Below, piece by piece: positions 26,596-36,064 of a DNA stretch of 64,000 nucleotides (positions are counted from its first letter, which is position 1; each line of letters starts with the position of its first letter). The stretch covers positions 186,001 to 250,000 of the forward strand of contig NZ_VLLN01000004.1 in NCBI RefSeq assembly GCF_007830735.1. The letters are read 5' to 3'. The translations under genes and the position numbers were made by a program. The notes below the pieces were generated by a model. The model was given only the letters and a program-made list of their open reading frames with translations, was not told where the DNA came from and did not search any database. The stretch is from Geobacter argillaceus (lineage in GTDB: Bacteria; Desulfobacterota; Desulfuromonadia; Geobacterales; DSM-12255).

Positions 26596-27551
26596 ATACT
26601 ATCAGCCTTGCCATCCAGGATCTCCTCGAGGATGCCGAATACGGGCTCGACCTTAGGCTGATAGCAGGCCAGGCAGGGCTTTCGCATCGTCTTTACAGTT
26701 CTCGGATCCAAAAACCGGGTCTTGCCCTGACCGGCTATACGGAGCATCTGCACCCCGACCGGGTCCAGGTGCTGGGGAACACGGAGATCTCCTACCTCAG
26801 TCAGATCCCGAATGACCAGGCGGTCGGTTACGTACAAAAGCTCTGTTCCTTCCCCATCTCCTGTTTCATCATTACCAAAGGACTCGATCCCCCTGATTTC
26901 CTCAAGCACGAGGCCGAAAATGCCGGCATCCCCCTGCTGGGAACCGCTATCCAGTCGTCAACCTTCATCTCCCTCATCACCAAGTTTCTGGAGGAGCGTC
27001 TGCTCCCCACTACCCACATTCATGGTGTGCTGGTCGATGTCCTGGGGGTCGGGGTGCTGCTGCTCGGCAAGAGCGGCATCGGCAAAAGTGAGTGTGCCCT
27101 TGACCTGGTGATCAGGGGGCATCGCCTGGTTGCCGACGACATCATCCATGTGAAGAAGAAGATGCCGGCCTCCCTGGTGGGACAGGCTGCCGAGATGATC
27201 CAGTACCACATGGAGATTCGCGGACTGGGAATCATCAACATCAAGGATCTTTTCGGGGTTTCCTCCATCAGGGAGAAAAAGATCATCCACATGGTGCTGG
27301 AACTGGTGGAATGGGACCCGGAGCAGGAATACGAGCGGCTCGGCATCGATGACCGGGTTTACTCCATCCTCGGGATCGATCTGCCGCACCTGAAGATCCC
27401 GGTCCGTCCCGGCCGCAACCTGACCTCCATCATCGAAGTGGCTGCCCGCAACTACCTGCTCAAGGGGATGGGCTACCACTCGGCCCGCGATTTCCACGAG
27501 CGGTTGATGGCACGGCTGGAAGTGCGGCCGCTGGGGGACGAGGTTGAATAA
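26592..27551 (+). CDS. hprK: HPr kinase/phosphorylase
   Basis: 319 residues from TTG 26592. The N-terminal domain (about 1-130) precedes the P-loop kinase domain with GKSGIGKSE (Walker A), the RGHRLVADD motif and the signature region EIRGLGIINIKDLFG. It phosphorylates or dephosphorylates HPr on Ser 46. The start overlaps ptsN and the end overlaps rapZ by 8 nt. Confidence 0.95.
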   Translation: MNTISLAIQDLLEDAEYGLDLRLIAGQAGLSHRLYSSRIQKPGLALTGYTEHLHPDRVQVLGNTEISYLSQIPNDQAVGYVQKLCSFPISCFIITKGLDPPDFLKHEAENAGIPLLGTAIQSSTFISLITKFLEERLLPTTHIHGVLVDVLGVGVLLLGKSGIGKSECALDLVIRGHRLVADDIIHVKKKMPASLVGQAAEMIQYHMEIRGLGIINIKDLFGVSSIREKKIIHMVLELVEWDPEQEYERLGIDDRVYSILGIDLPHLKIPVRPGRNLTSIIEVAARNYLLKGMGYHSARDFHERLMARLEVRPLGDEVE

Positions 27552-28410
27552 GCTGAGGATCGTCATCATCACCGGTCTTTCCGGTTCCGGCAAGTCAACG
27601 GCGGTCAAGGCCCTGGAGGACGAGGGATTCTTCTGTCTGGACAACCTGCCGGTCGCCCTCTTTGCCACCTTTGCCGAACTGGTGAACAAATCGACGGAGC
27701 GGATTCGGGATGTGGCCCTGGTCAGCGATATCCGGGGCCGGGACTTCCTGAAAGGGCCGGAGAATATGGTGCAGGAACTCCGCGCCCAGGGGCATACGGT
27801 TGAGGTCCTGTTCTTCGACGCCACCGACGAAGTGCTGATCAGGCGCTTTTCCGAGACGCGGCGCCGGCATCCGGCCCTGGAAGGGGGCTCGGTCCCCGAA
27901 GGCATCCGTTTCGAGCGGGAACAGTTGATGCCGTTGCGCCGGATCGCCACGGCCATTATCGATACCTCTGAACTCAATGTCCATCAGCTGAAGGAGCAGG
28001 TAATCGCCTGGTCCCGCGGGGAAGGGGCGCCGCGGGGGTTGACGATCCAGCTCTTTTCCTTCGGCTACCGCTACGGTATCCCCCTGGAGTCGGATCTGGT
28101 GCTGGACGTACGTTTTTTGGCAAACCCGCATTTTGTGCCGGAACTGAAGCCGTTGACCGGTCTGGACCCAAAGGTGCGCAGCTATGTCATGGAGCACCCG
28201 CTCACCGCTACCTTCATGGAAAAGCTGCACGACATGATCGATTTCCTTCTTCCCGCCTATGAGCGGGAGGGAAAGACCTACCTGACGATCTCCATCGGCT
28301 GTACCGGAGGACGGCACCGTTCGGTATCCATTGCCGAAGAGCTGGCGGTCTACCTCCGGGGACGGAGGGGAGCTCTGACGGTGGTCCATCGCGACATTGA
28401 AAAAGGATGA
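27544..28410 (+). CDS. rapZ: RNase adapter protein RapZ
   Basis: 288 residues from TTG 27544. N-terminal P-loop ITGLSGSGKST (about 8-18), Walker B-like region VALVSDIRGRDF, and the C-terminal RNA/metabolite-binding half with LDVRFLANPHF and GCTGGRHRSVSIAEEL. In enterobacteria RapZ controls glucosamine-6-phosphate synthase through sRNA and RNase E; whether that circuit exists here is unknown. Part of the PTS regulatory block. Confidence 0.94.
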   Translation: MNKLRIVIITGLSGSGKSTAVKALEDEGFFCLDNLPVALFATFAELVNKSTERIRDVALVSDIRGRDFLKGPENMVQELRAQGHTVEVLFFDATDEVLIRRFSETRRRHPALEGGSVPEGIRFEREQLMPLRRIATAIIDTSELNVHQLKEQVIAWSRGEGAPRGLTIQLFSFGYRYGIPLESDLVLDVRFLANPHFVPELKPLTGLDPKVRSYVMEHPLTATFMEKLHDMIDFLLPAYEREGKTYLTISIGCTGGRHRSVSIAEELAVYLRGRRGALTVVHRDIEKG

Positions 28411-28413
28411 ACA

Positions 28414-28806
28414 ATGATAGGTCTGGTTGTGGTAGCCCATGCGGGCCTTGCCCGCGAACTGCTCAATGCAGCGCAAATGATTGTCGGCCCCATCCCGCTG
28501 GCCGAGGCGGTGGGAATTGAAACCGGCGCGGCGGTGGAGGCCATCCGGGAGGAGATCGCCGGGGCAATCGGAAATGTCGGCGCAGGAGGGGTTGTGATCA
28601 TGACCGATATGTTCGGCGGGACCCCTTCCAACATGAGCCTTTCGTTTCTTGAAGATGGCCGGGTGGAGGTGCTTACCGGCGTCAATCTTCCGATGCTGAT
28701 CAAGTTTGCCGGGGATCGGGGTCGCTATGGTGTGGCAGAGCTGGCTGCCAAGTTGAAAGGGTGCGGCCGGGACAGTGTGGCCGTGGCCGGCGATTATCTG
28801 AAATAG
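28414..28806 (+). CDS. PTS mannose-family EIIA component
   Basis: 130-residue EIIA-Man domain. The active His 9 lies in VVVAHAG, and MTDMFGGTPSN is the typical second motif. No EIIB, EIIC or EIID follows, so it probably acts as a phosphorylation-state sensor within a regulatory PTS, not as part of a sugar permease. It is 3 bp after rapZ and before ptsH. Confidence 0.92.
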   Translation: MIGLVVVAHAGLARELLNAAQMIVGPIPLAEAVGIETGAAVEAIREEIAGAIGNVGAGGVVIMTDMFGGTPSNMSLSFLEDGRVEVLTGVNLPMLIKFAGDRGRYGVAELAAKLKGCGRDSVAVAGDYLK

Positions 28807-28867
28807 TGTCGGCCCTTGCTGGCGACGTCCATGTTGTAGATCCGCTATTGCTCCGGAGTGCGAATAG

Positions 28868-29134
28868 ATGCAGAGAGAAAAGTTTACCATCATTAACAAA
28901 CTGGGGCTCCATGCGCGGGCCTCGGCGCTCTTTGTCAAGACGGCGAGCCAGTTCACTTCGGAAGTGAAGGTGTGCCGTGATGAAATTGAGGTGAACGGCA
29001 AGAGCATCATGGGGATCATGATGCTGGCTGCAGCCAAGGGTACGGTCATTCAGGTAACGGTCGATGGTGAGGACGAGGAGCGCGCTATGGCAGTCCTCGG
29101 GGAGTTGATCCGCGATGGGTTTGGCGAAGACTGA
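28868..29134 (+). CDS. ptsH: Phosphocarrier protein HPr
   Basis: 88 residues with the PEP-dependent phosphorylation site His 15 (NKLGLHARAS) and the HprK target Ser near residue 46 (GKSIMGIMML). It transfers phosphate from enzyme I to the two EIIA proteins encoded just upstream. It overlaps ptsI by 20 nt. Confidence 0.96.
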   Translation: MQREKFTIINKLGLHARASALFVKTASQFTSEVKVCRDEIEVNGKSIMGIMMLAAAKGTVIQVTVDGEDEERAMAVLGELIRDGFGED

Positions 29135-30878
29135 AAATCGACATTTGCAGGGGCTGGCAGCCTCTCCGGGGATCGCCATCGGTTTGGCCCGGGTGACCGA
29201 CCGGAGCCGGGTAGTCGTGGCGGAGACCAGTATCGAGCCCGATGCCGTAGCGGATGAGGTTCTCCGCTACCGGGAGGCCCTGGCCAGGACCAGGCGCGAC
29301 CTTGCGCAGCTGAAGAACCAGCTTGCCGCCGAGCGCGGCCATGAGCACCTCTACGTAATCGATACCCACCTGATGATGCTGGATGATCCGATGCTGGTGG
29401 CTGAAACGGAGCGGATCATCGCCACCGCGCTCATCAATGCCGAAGCAGCCCTCAAGAAGACCCTCCAGACCTTTCACGCCTTTTTCGTCACCATTGAGGA
29501 CGAGTACCTGCGGGAACGAAGCAGCGACGTGGAGATCGTCGTCGAACGAATCCTTCGTCATATGGTTGGCAAGGAGCAGGAGTCGTTGAACGAGATCGAC
29601 GGCAAGGTCGTGATCGTGGCCCACGACCTTTCCCCTGCCGACATCCTGCAGATTGACAAGAGCAAGGTGATGGGCTTTGTCACCGATCTCGGGGGAAAAA
29701 CGTCCCATTCGGCCATTCTGGCACGGGCACTGGAGATACCGGCGGTTATCGGCCTGGAAAATATTACTTCTGCCGTGGCGACCGGCGACCATCTGGTCGT
29801 CGATGGCAGTACCGGGACCGTTGTTATCAATCCCGACGAGGACACCTTTCGTGAATATCTCCGCCGCAAGCAGTACTTCGAGTATGTCGAGCACGAATTG
29901 GCCAAGATTCGTGACCTGCCTGCCGAAACCCTTGACGGCCACTCAGTCAGCCTGATGGGCAATGTGGAGTTTGCGGAAGAGATTGACGCGCTCAAGGGGC
30001 ATGGTGGGGAAGGGATTGGCCTCTACCGGACCGAGATGCTCTTCATGAACCGCAACGAGCTGCCGACGGAAGAGGAACAGTACCGGTCATACTCGGCAGT
30101 GGTCAGGGCCATGTCGCCGGGAGTGGTGACCATCAGGACCCTGGATGTGGGAGGGGATAAGTTCGTCCCCAACCTGAACCTGGCCGACGAACTGAACCCG
30201 GCTCTGGGGCTCAGGGCCGTCAGGCTTTCCCTGCGTCACCCCGAGACGCTCCGGCCACAGTTGCGGGCGATCCTGCGGGCCAGCGCCCACGGCCGGGTAC
30301 GCATTTTCTTTCCCATGATCTCCGGTATCGACGAGGTGCGGGCCGTGAAGCGGCTCCTGGCAGAGGTGGCGGAAGAGCTGGGACGGGACGGGATACCGTT
30401 TGACGGGCAGGTTCCGGTCGGCATCATGATCGAGGTGCCATCGGCAGTCATCATTGCCGACCTGCTGGCCCGGGAAGTGGATTTTTTCAGCGTTGGCACC
30501 AACGACCTGATCCAGTACTCACTGGCCATCGATCGTACCAACGAGCACCTTTCCCACCTGTACGAACCACTCCATCCGGCAGTGCTCCGCTCCCTGAAGA
30601 TGGTGACCGACGCTGCGCATGCCGCGGGGATCAGGGTCTGCATGTGCGGGGAGATGGCGGGTGACCCGACCTATCTGCCGATCCTCCTGGGGCTCGGGTT
30701 TGACGAACTGTCCATGAACGCCCCATCCATCCCGCGCGTCAAACGTATCCTGCGGCGTTGCACCAAGGCCGATGCCGACCGGCTGACCGCTACCGCACTG
30801 ACATTTGCTTCTGCCACAGAGGTGGAAGGGTTTCTCAATGGCGAAATTGCCGCTCATTTTTCGGACAGTTTCGACTGA
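29115..30878 (+). CDS. ptsI: Phosphoenolpyruvate-protein phosphotransferase (enzyme I)
   Basis: 587 residues. The N-terminal HPr-binding and swivelling domains contain the phospho-His in GGKTSHSAILARAL (about 192-205). The C-terminal PEP-binding barrel has GIGLYRTEMLFM, RTLDVGGDKF, MIEVPSA, VGTNDLIQY and the active Cys in VCMCGEMAGD. It phosphorylates HPr from PEP. It is the last gene of the block and is followed directly by a terminator. Confidence 0.97.
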   Translation: MGLAKTENRHLQGLAASPGIAIGLARVTDRSRVVVAETSIEPDAVADEVLRYREALARTRRDLAQLKNQLAAERGHEHLYVIDTHLMMLDDPMLVAETERIIATALINAEAALKKTLQTFHAFFVTIEDEYLRERSSDVEIVVERILRHMVGKEQESLNEIDGKVVIVAHDLSPADILQIDKSKVMGFVTDLGGKTSHSAILARALEIPAVIGLENITSAVATGDHLVVDGSTGTVVINPDEDTFREYLRRKQYFEYVEHELAKIRDLPAETLDGHSVSLMGNVEFAEEIDALKGHGGEGIGLYRTEMLFMNRNELPTEEEQYRSYSAVVRAMSPGVVTIRTLDVGGDKFVPNLNLADELNPALGLRAVRLSLRHPETLRPQLRAILRASAHGRVRIFFPMISGIDEVRAVKRLLAEVAEELGRDGIPFDGQVPVGIMIEVPSAVIIADLLAREVDFFSVGTNDLIQYSLAIDRTNEHLSHLYEPLHPAVLRSLKMVTDAAHAAGIRVCMCGEMAGDPTYLPILLGLGFDELSMNAPSIPRVKRILRRCTKADADRLTATALTFASATEVEGFLNGEIAAHFSDSFD

Positions 30879-30906
30879 TCCTTTACGGTGCAGAAGGAGA
30901 GGAATT

Positions 30907-30942
30907 AAAAAAGGCGTTCCCCCGAGGAGGAACGCCTTTTTT
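30907..30942. terminator. Bidirectional terminator between ptsI and the ompA-like gene
   Basis: AAGGCGTTCC (30911-30920) pairs with GGAACGCCTT (30929-30938). The stem is flanked by a run of A on the left and TTTTTT on the right, so it serves both the rightward ptsI transcript and the leftward OmpA-family gene. Confidence 0.9.
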
Positions 30943-30962
30943 AATCAATCCAGCGGTTTTCT

Positions 30963-32393
30963 CTACTTATTGATGGTCACAACGCAGTCGATTGTTGCAT
31001 CGATCCGACGGTTCTTGGCCCGTCCTTCCGCCGTGGCGTTGTCGGCAACCGGCTTGGTCAGGCCGAACCCTTTTGCCGTAAGCCGGTCACCGGCAATGCC
31101 GAATTTGTCGATGATGTATGCGCGTACGGCATCGGCCCGCTTCTGGGAGAGCTTCATATTGTATTCGGCGCCCCCCTGGTTATCGGTATGTCCTTCGATG
31201 ACGCCGGTGGCGTTCGGATACTTGTTGAGGAAGTCGCCAACCTGTTTGATATCGTTGTGGTACCTGGGCTTGATCACCGCCTTGTCGGTATCGAACTGGA
31301 CTTTCAGGGTGATACAGATCTTCTCGGACAGTGCCACATTGGCACTGCTGCTGGCCCTGCCGCCATCGCCGGTGCAGTTAAGCGTGTAGGTGGTGGGGGC
31401 TGCAGGGGTTACGCTGGTTGTTCCCTGTGGCTGGACCGCCCCTACGCCGGGCTGGATGTCGCAGTTCGTTGCATTCTGCGAACTCCAGCTGAGCTTGGCA
31501 GCATTCCCTTTCGTTACCGTGGCCGGTGCGATTGACAGGGTGGCGGTTGGTGCAGTCGGCTGGTTTACCGCGACGTTTGCTGCACTGGTGGCCGAACCGC
31601 CGTCGCCGGTGCAGGTCAGGGTGTAGGAGGTGGCAGCAGCCGGGGTAACGGTCTTGGAGCCCTGTGGTGCCACGGTTTCTCCATCCGGCTGAATTGTGCA
31701 ACTCGTGGCATGTTGCGAACTCCAGCTCAGCGTGACGGCCTGGCCCGGGGTGATCGTGCCAGGAGCGGCCGACAGGGTTGCGGTCGGAGCTGCCGGGGCA
31801 GGCGCGGCCGGCGGGGGGGCCACGACCGGTTTCGGTGCCGGCGCTACCGGTTTGGGTGCCGGTTCGGCGCCGCCGAAATAGAAGGCCGCGCCTACCGTAT
31901 ATTCGAGGTTGTGCAGTGTTCGGTCCTTATCCGAAACGAGATGGCGGACATCGGTCCGGAGCGCCAGGGTGTCGGTCAGGAAATACTTGAGGCCGACGCC
32001 ATAGTTGAGAGCCCCGTACGTCGTTTTTGTCTGTTTTTCCGGGTCGACGGTAATGGCGCCGTAGCCGGCCGCCAGATACGGAACTAAACGCGCTTCGGGG
32101 AAAAAGTGGTAAAGAGCCTCCAGCCGGTAATTATAGATGTCGGCATCGCCCGCTCCGCGGGTTGATTCGGTGGAAACAAAGTCGAACACTGCTTCGAGGC
32201 CGACGTGCTCGGTGAAGTTGTAGCCACCCCGGATGCCATAGACCGGCCGGGTCTCCAGGTGCTGTTTGCCATCAAAAGTATATCCGCCGATGAACGGCGA
32301 GATCACGAATGTTTCCGCTTTGTTGGCCGCATGGGCCGTGGCCCCCACGAGAGCTGCCGAGAGGCATGCTGCCGCCACAATGGTTTTCTTCAT
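30963..32393 (-). CDS. OmpA-family outer membrane protein with two internal Ig-like repeats
   Basis: 476 residues: signal peptide (1-22, ATAHA), an eight-stranded OmpA-type beta-barrel (about 25-180), a Pro/Ala-rich linker (about 180-205), two repeats of about 84 residues with the phrase LSWSSQ-AT-C-IQP, and a C-terminal OmpA peptidoglycan-binding domain (about 365-476, GHTDNQGG and RADAVRAYI). The paired Cys in each repeat could form disulfides. It anchors the outer membrane to peptidoglycan. Its promoter lies at 32451-32478. Confidence 0.9.
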   Translation of the reverse strand: MKKTIVAAACLSAALVGATAHAANKAETFVISPFIGGYTFDGKQHLETRPVYGIRGGYNFTEHVGLEAVFDFVSTESTRGAGDADIYNYRLEALYHFFPEARLVPYLAAGYGAITVDPEKQTKTTYGALNYGVGLKYFLTDTLALRTDVRHLVSDKDRTLHNLEYTVGAAFYFGGAEPAPKPVAPAPKPVVAPPPAAPAPAAPTATLSAAPGTITPGQAVTLSWSSQHATSCTIQPDGETVAPQGSKTVTPAAATSYTLTCTGDGGSATSAANVAVNQPTAPTATLSIAPATVTKGNAAKLSWSSQNATNCDIQPGVGAVQPQGTTSVTPAAPTTYTLNCTGDGGRASSSANVALSEKICITLKVQFDTDKAVIKPRYHNDIKQVGDFLNKYPNATGVIEGHTDNQGGAEYNMKLSQKRADAVRAYIIDKFGIAGDRLTAKGFGLTKPVADNATAEGRAKNRRIDATIDCVVTINK

Positions 32394-32432
32394 ACGTCCC
32401 TCCTTGTTTTTTACCAGTTTTTATGAAGATGT

Positions 32433-32478
32433 ACTCACATCTGAGTGGGAATTATACAGGCGAGATGCCGTTTTGCAA
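32433..32478 (-). promoter_or_regulatory. Promoter and operator-like palindrome of the OmpA-family gene
   Basis: On the minus strand TTGCAA (32478-32473), a 16-nt spacer and a perfect TATAAT (32456-32451) form the promoter. Just downstream, ACTCA-CATC-TGAGT (32433-32446) is a perfect palindrome in the 5' leader that could be an operator or an mRNA hairpin. Confidence 0.65.
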
Positions 32479-32493
32479 GGGAACGCCTTATAT

Positions 32494-32775
32494 TTATCGT
32501 TCTTCATAGTCAACAAAGTGTATTGGCAGATCCGGGCGCTCACCGACTATCCATTCCTCAAGCTGCTCCAGGAGCCGGCGGGCGTAGCCACGGTCATTGC
32601 TCACCGTCACGAAGGCCAGCTGCGCCGAGCCCCAATCTTCCTGGTTGGCCACTTCGGCCCCGGCCACATTGAACCGGTTGCGTGCCCGGGCTATGATGCT
32701 CTTGATGATGCCCCGTTTACCTTTCAGGGAAGTGCAGGGAAGTTCCAGTTCGATCAGGAGCGAAAGAACGTGCAT
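32494..32775 (-). CDS. DUF503 family protein
   Basis: 93 residues with GGAGGTGATG before the ATG. The pattern MHVLSLLIELELP, LKGKRGIIKSIIARARNRFNV and AEVANQEDWGSAQLAFVTVSND matches DUF503 (YlxP-like), a small alpha/beta protein. The function is unsettled; some members lie near ribosome-binding factor genes. Here it stands alone, divergent from metK, and upstream of the OmpA-family gene on the same strand. Confidence 0.85.
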   Translation of the reverse strand: MHVLSLLIELELPCTSLKGKRGIIKSIIARARNRFNVAGAEVANQEDWGSAQLAFVTVSNDRGYARRLLEQLEEWIVGERPDLPIHFVDYEER

Positions 32776-32872
32776 GTCATCACCTCCGGTTTCGGTATTG
32801 TCCGGGCCATAAAGAGCATTGTTGCCGGTGGGTTGCCGCCTGTCAAGGCCGGCCGGGTGATGGTTTTCATGC

Positions 32873-32902
32873 TTGACAATAAGGTCGGTCTAACGATATA
32901 TA
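32873..32902 (+). promoter_or_regulatory. Promoter for metK
   Basis: TTGACA (32873-32878) is followed after 18 nt by TATATA (32897-32902). The leader is only about 55 nt long, and no SAM riboswitch fold was recognised in it. Confidence 0.6.
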
Positions 32903-32966
32903 GGACAGTCTTTTTATAACGATACGAACATTCCGGCAGCGGGGTGAACAGAGGGAGGAAATGCAG

Positions 32967-34139
32967 ATGATGGAGATGGATGACTACATATTTACGTCCG
33001 AGTCGGTGTCGGAGGGGCACCCCGACAAGGTGGCCGACCAGGTTTCGGACGCCATTCTCGACGCCATCCTTGAGCAGGATCCCAAAGCTCGCGTCGCCTG
33101 CGAGACACTGGTGACCACAGGCATGGCGGTGATAGCCGGTGAAATCACCACCTCTGCTATTGTCGACTACCCCAAGGTGGTCCGTGAGACCATCAAGGAG
33201 ATCGGCTACAATGACTCGGCCATGGGGTTCGACTGGGAAACCTGCGCCGTCCTCGTTTCCATCGATAAGCAGTCTCCCGACATCGCCCAGGGGGTGAACG
33301 AGGGGGACGGGCTCTACAAGGAGCAGGGGGCCGGCGACCAGGGGCTGATGTTCGGCTATGCCTGCGATGAAACCAAAGAGCTGATGCCGATGACGATCCT
33401 TCTTTCCCACCAGCTGGTGAAGAAGCTGGCTGATGTGCGCAAGTCCGGTGTCCTCGATTTCCTCCGTCCCGATTCCAAGTCCCAGGTTTCCATCCAGTAC
33501 CTGAACGGCAGGCCCGCCTTTGTGGACACGGTGGTCATCTCCTCCCAGCATACGCCCGAGGTCACCTACGAGACCATCAAGGAGGGGATCATCGAGGAGG
33601 TTGTCAAGAAGGTCATTCCGGCCAACCTGCTGACCGACAAGACCCGTTACCTGATCAACCCCACCGGCCGTTTCGTTGTCGGCGGTCCCATGGGTGACTG
33701 CGGCCTGACCGGCCGGAAGATCATCGTCGACAGCTACGGCGGCCATGGTGCCCACGGCGGCGGTGCCTTCTCCGGCAAGGACCCCAGCAAGGTGGACCGT
33801 TCCGCTGCCTACATGGGGCGCTACGTGGCCAAAAACCTGGTGGCTGCCGGCCTGTGCGAGAAGTGCGAAGTCCAGGTTGCCTACGCCATCGGCGTGGCCG
33901 AACCGGTATCGGTACTCGTGGATACTGCGGGCACCGGCAAGATTCCGTCCAAGCGGATCGCCGAGATCGTCCGCGAGGTGTTCGACCTCCGCCCCCGCGC
34001 CATCATCGAGCAGTTGAACCTGCTCCGCCCGATCTACAAAAAAACCGCTGCCTACGGTCACTTTGGCCGCGAACTGCCGGAATTCACCTGGGAGCGGACC
34101 GACAAGGCCGCCATCATCAGGGAGAAGGCGGGAATTTAA
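32967..34139 (+). CDS. metK: S-adenosylmethionine synthase
   Basis: 390 residues if started at ATG 32967 (8 nt after GGAGG 32954-32958); ATG 32961 is closer and also possible. Family motifs: [27 protein letters not shown] and [19 protein letters not shown]. It makes SAM from methionine and ATP. The SAH-recycling gene ahcY and a SahR-like regulator are 3-4 kb downstream. Confidence 0.97.
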   Translation: MMEMDDYIFTSESVSEGHPDKVADQVSDAILDAILEQDPKARVACETLVTTGMAVIAGEITTSAIVDYPKVVRETIKEIGYNDSAMGFDWETCAVLVSIDKQSPDIAQGVNEGDGLYKEQGAGDQGLMFGYACDETKELMPMTILLSHQLVKKLADVRKSGVLDFLRPDSKSQVSIQYLNGRPAFVDTVVISSQHTPEVTYETIKEGIIEEVVKKVIPANLLTDKTRYLINPTGRFVVGGPMGDCGLTGRKIIVDSYGGHGAHGGGAFSGKDPSKVDRSAAYMGRYVAKNLVAAGLCEKCEVQVAYAIGVAEPVSVLVDTAGTGKIPSKRIAEIVREVFDLRPRAIIEQLNLLRPIYKKTAAYGHFGRELPEFTWERTDKAAIIREKAGI

Positions 34140-34148
34140 AAGGCCGTA

Positions 34149-34258
34149 ACTCGTGACTGGTGACTCGTAAAAGCGAACGGCCGGGAGATTCTTCTTCCCG
34201 GCCGTTCGCTTTTCGGATTAAAGGTTCTACGTGCTCCCTGTCACGAGTCACGAGTCAC
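34149..34258. repeat. Inverted GTGACTC-type heptamers around a terminator
   Basis: Tandem 7-mers CGTGACT-GGTGACT lie at 34152-34167, and the inverted equivalent CGAGTCACGAGTCACG lies around 34243-34258. They flank the terminator hairpin as an outer stem with one mismatch. On the minus strand the right-hand copies encode the last residues and the TGA stop of the response regulator. Confidence 0.65.
34169..34213. terminator. Strong bidirectional terminator between metK and the response regulator
   Basis: Perfect 18-bp arms AAAAGCGAACGGCCGGGA (34169-34186) and their complement (34196-34213) around a 9-nt loop. A/T runs at both outer ends make it work for both convergent transcripts. Confidence 0.93.
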
Positions 34259-34963
34259 GGCTTTATCCCTTGTGAACCGGTACCCCACCCCCCGGACGGT
34301 CTGAAAGAAGATTGGGTCGGCCGGATCGGGCTCGAAGTATTTGCGCAGCCGCACGATGAAGTTGTCCAGGGTCCGGGTTTCGGCGTTGGCGGCGTACCCC
34401 CAGACCTTTTCCAGGAGCTCGGCCCGGGAAAGGGTTGCCCCCTCATTTTGGAAAAAGAGGGTGAGCACCCGTACCTCCAGGTCGGTCAGGTCGATTTCCC
34501 CCTGGGCTGTGCGTGCCCGGTAGGAGAGGAGAAATACCTCATTGTCGCCGAACCGGTACCCTTCCTCCACCGGCTCCGGCCGATACCAGGCCGACCGCCG
34601 GAGCATTCCCCGTACCCGGAGCAGAAACTCGTCCAGGCTGAATGGTTTGGTCAGATAATCGTCGGCGCCGCTGGCCAATCCGGTAATGCGGTCCCCCTCG
34701 TTAACCCGTGCGGTGAGGATCAGGATCGGCACCCGGCTGTCCATCTCCCGGACCTTGCGGCATACTTCGAAGCCGTCCATGCCGGGCAGCATCACGTCGA
34801 GGATGACCAGGGAAAAGCGCTCGAAGGAGAGGCGCTCCAGCGCCTCCTCGCCGCTCTCCACATGGCTTACCCGGTACTCATCCAGTTCCAGGTTGTAGCA
34901 GATCCCCCGGGCCAGGTGGATCTCATCCTCCACGAGCAGTATGTGCGGTTTTTCACTCTCCAT
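34241..34963 (-). CDS. OmpR-family response regulator
   Basis: 240 residues: receiver domain with phospho-acceptor Asp 56 (LVILDVMLPG) and Lys in LTKPF, then a winged-helix DNA-binding domain (about 140-235, TVRGVGYRFTRD). It lies 15 bp downstream of its probable sensor kinase. The last five residues and the stop codon are encoded by GTGACTC heptamer repeats, so the C-terminus may differ from that of relatives. The signal and targets are unknown. Confidence 0.92.
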   Translation of the reverse strand: MESEKPHILLVEDEIHLARGICYNLELDEYRVSHVESGEEALERLSFERFSLVILDVMLPGMDGFEVCRKVREMDSRVPILILTARVNEGDRITGLASGADDYLTKPFSLDEFLLRVRGMLRRSAWYRPEPVEEGYRFGDNEVFLLSYRARTAQGEIDLTDLEVRVLTLFFQNEGATLSRAELLEKVWGYAANAETRTLDNFIVRLRKYFEPDPADPIFFQTVRGVGYRFTRDKAVTRDS

Positions 34964-34978
34964 GCTCCATCCTCTCGA

Positions 34979-35917
34979 TCATTCGGCACACGGCAGGGTG
35001 ACAATAAAGGTGGTGCCCCTGCCGGGTCCGGCGCTTTCCGCATGGACGCTCCCACCGTGCTCCTGGGCTACCGACTTGACGATGTACAGGCCGAGCCCAG
35101 AGCCGCGGATGTTTTCGCCATGCTCCCGGACCCGGTAGAACATCCGGAAAACCTTGCGCAGTTCGGCAGCGGAGAGTCCCTTTCCCCGGTCGCTGACGAT
35201 CAGCTGACAGGCGCGGCCGGACTTTTTCAGGGTAACCGTGATCTCCGGTGCGGCAGGGCTGTAGAGCATGGCGTTTTCCAGCAGGTTGCGCAGGGCGGTT
35301 TCCACTCCCTCGCTGTCGAAGGGGGCCTTAATTCCCGGTTCTATATCCATGGTCAGGCAGCCCCCCTCCGGGAGGAGCTTGCGTTTCTGTTCCAGTGAGC
35401 GGGTCACGAACGCGCTCAGATCCTGTACCGGGAAGCTCTGCTTGCCGCGGCGCTGTTCGAGCTTGGCAGCTATCAGGATATTGTTGATCAGGTTGTTGAG
35501 GCGTTCCGTGTCGGAGAGCATGGTCTCCAGGAACCGTTCGAGCTTGTCGGGCGATGGCTTCCTGAGGCGAATGGTTTCCAGGTGGAGCTGGATGGAGGCG
35601 AGGGGGGATTTGAGTTCATGGGTCACCTGGGTGATGAAGGCCCGTTGTCGCTGGTAGAGGCTTGACTGGCGTTTCCAGAAGAGGAATATGGCGTAGAAGC
35701 CCGCCAGGACCACCAGAAGCAGGATAAGCCCCTCCACCAGCGACACCCAGTCGAAGCCGGGGGGCACCATCTCCGGTCGGTAGCGCTCCAAAAGCCTGCG
35801 CAGTTCGCGATGGCGCCCGACCATCCAGGAGATCCAGAGGATGACCAGCAGGACCCAGACCAACTGCATTGCCACCATGGTGACGACCGGTGTGAAGTAT
35901 CGTTTGAGCCTCGTCAT
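34979..35917 (-). CDS. Membrane sensor histidine kinase
   Basis: 312 residues with two membrane helices (about 11-33 and 60-81) and a very short periplasmic loop of about 26 residues, so it likely senses the membrane or a partner. The HisKA site is His 100 (QVTHELKSPLASIQ). The HATPase domain has NLLENAMLYSP, SDRGKGL and GSGLGLYIVKS. No HAMP domain is evident. First gene of a kinase-regulator operon. Confidence 0.9.
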   Translation of the reverse strand: MTRLKRYFTPVVTMVAMQLVWVLLVILWISWMVGRHRELRRLLERYRPEMVPPGFDWVSLVEGLILLLVVLAGFYAIFLFWKRQSSLYQRQRAFITQVTHELKSPLASIQLHLETIRLRKPSPDKLERFLETMLSDTERLNNLINNILIAAKLEQRRGKQSFPVQDLSAFVTRSLEQKRKLLPEGGCLTMDIEPGIKAPFDSEGVETALRNLLENAMLYSPAAPEITVTLKKSGRACQLIVSDRGKGLSAAELRKVFRMFYRVREHGENIRGSGLGLYIVKSVAQEHGGSVHAESAGPGRGTTFIVTLPCAE

Positions 35918-36064
35918 GCCGAAGATGTATCATGGGCTCAGGCTCTTGGCAAGGTGTGATATGGGGCGTATTCCCCCGCATGCGGTAGCTCGGTTTTACA
36001 ATTCTATTACACACGTATCTTGCCGCTTCTGATACTGTTTTGTAAAACGTCAGGAGGGAGTCTA

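Noticed and set aside
32776-32966. Possible SAM riboswitch before metK
   Set aside because: The leader from the predicted promoter is only about 55 nt and no SAM aptamer motif was recognised.
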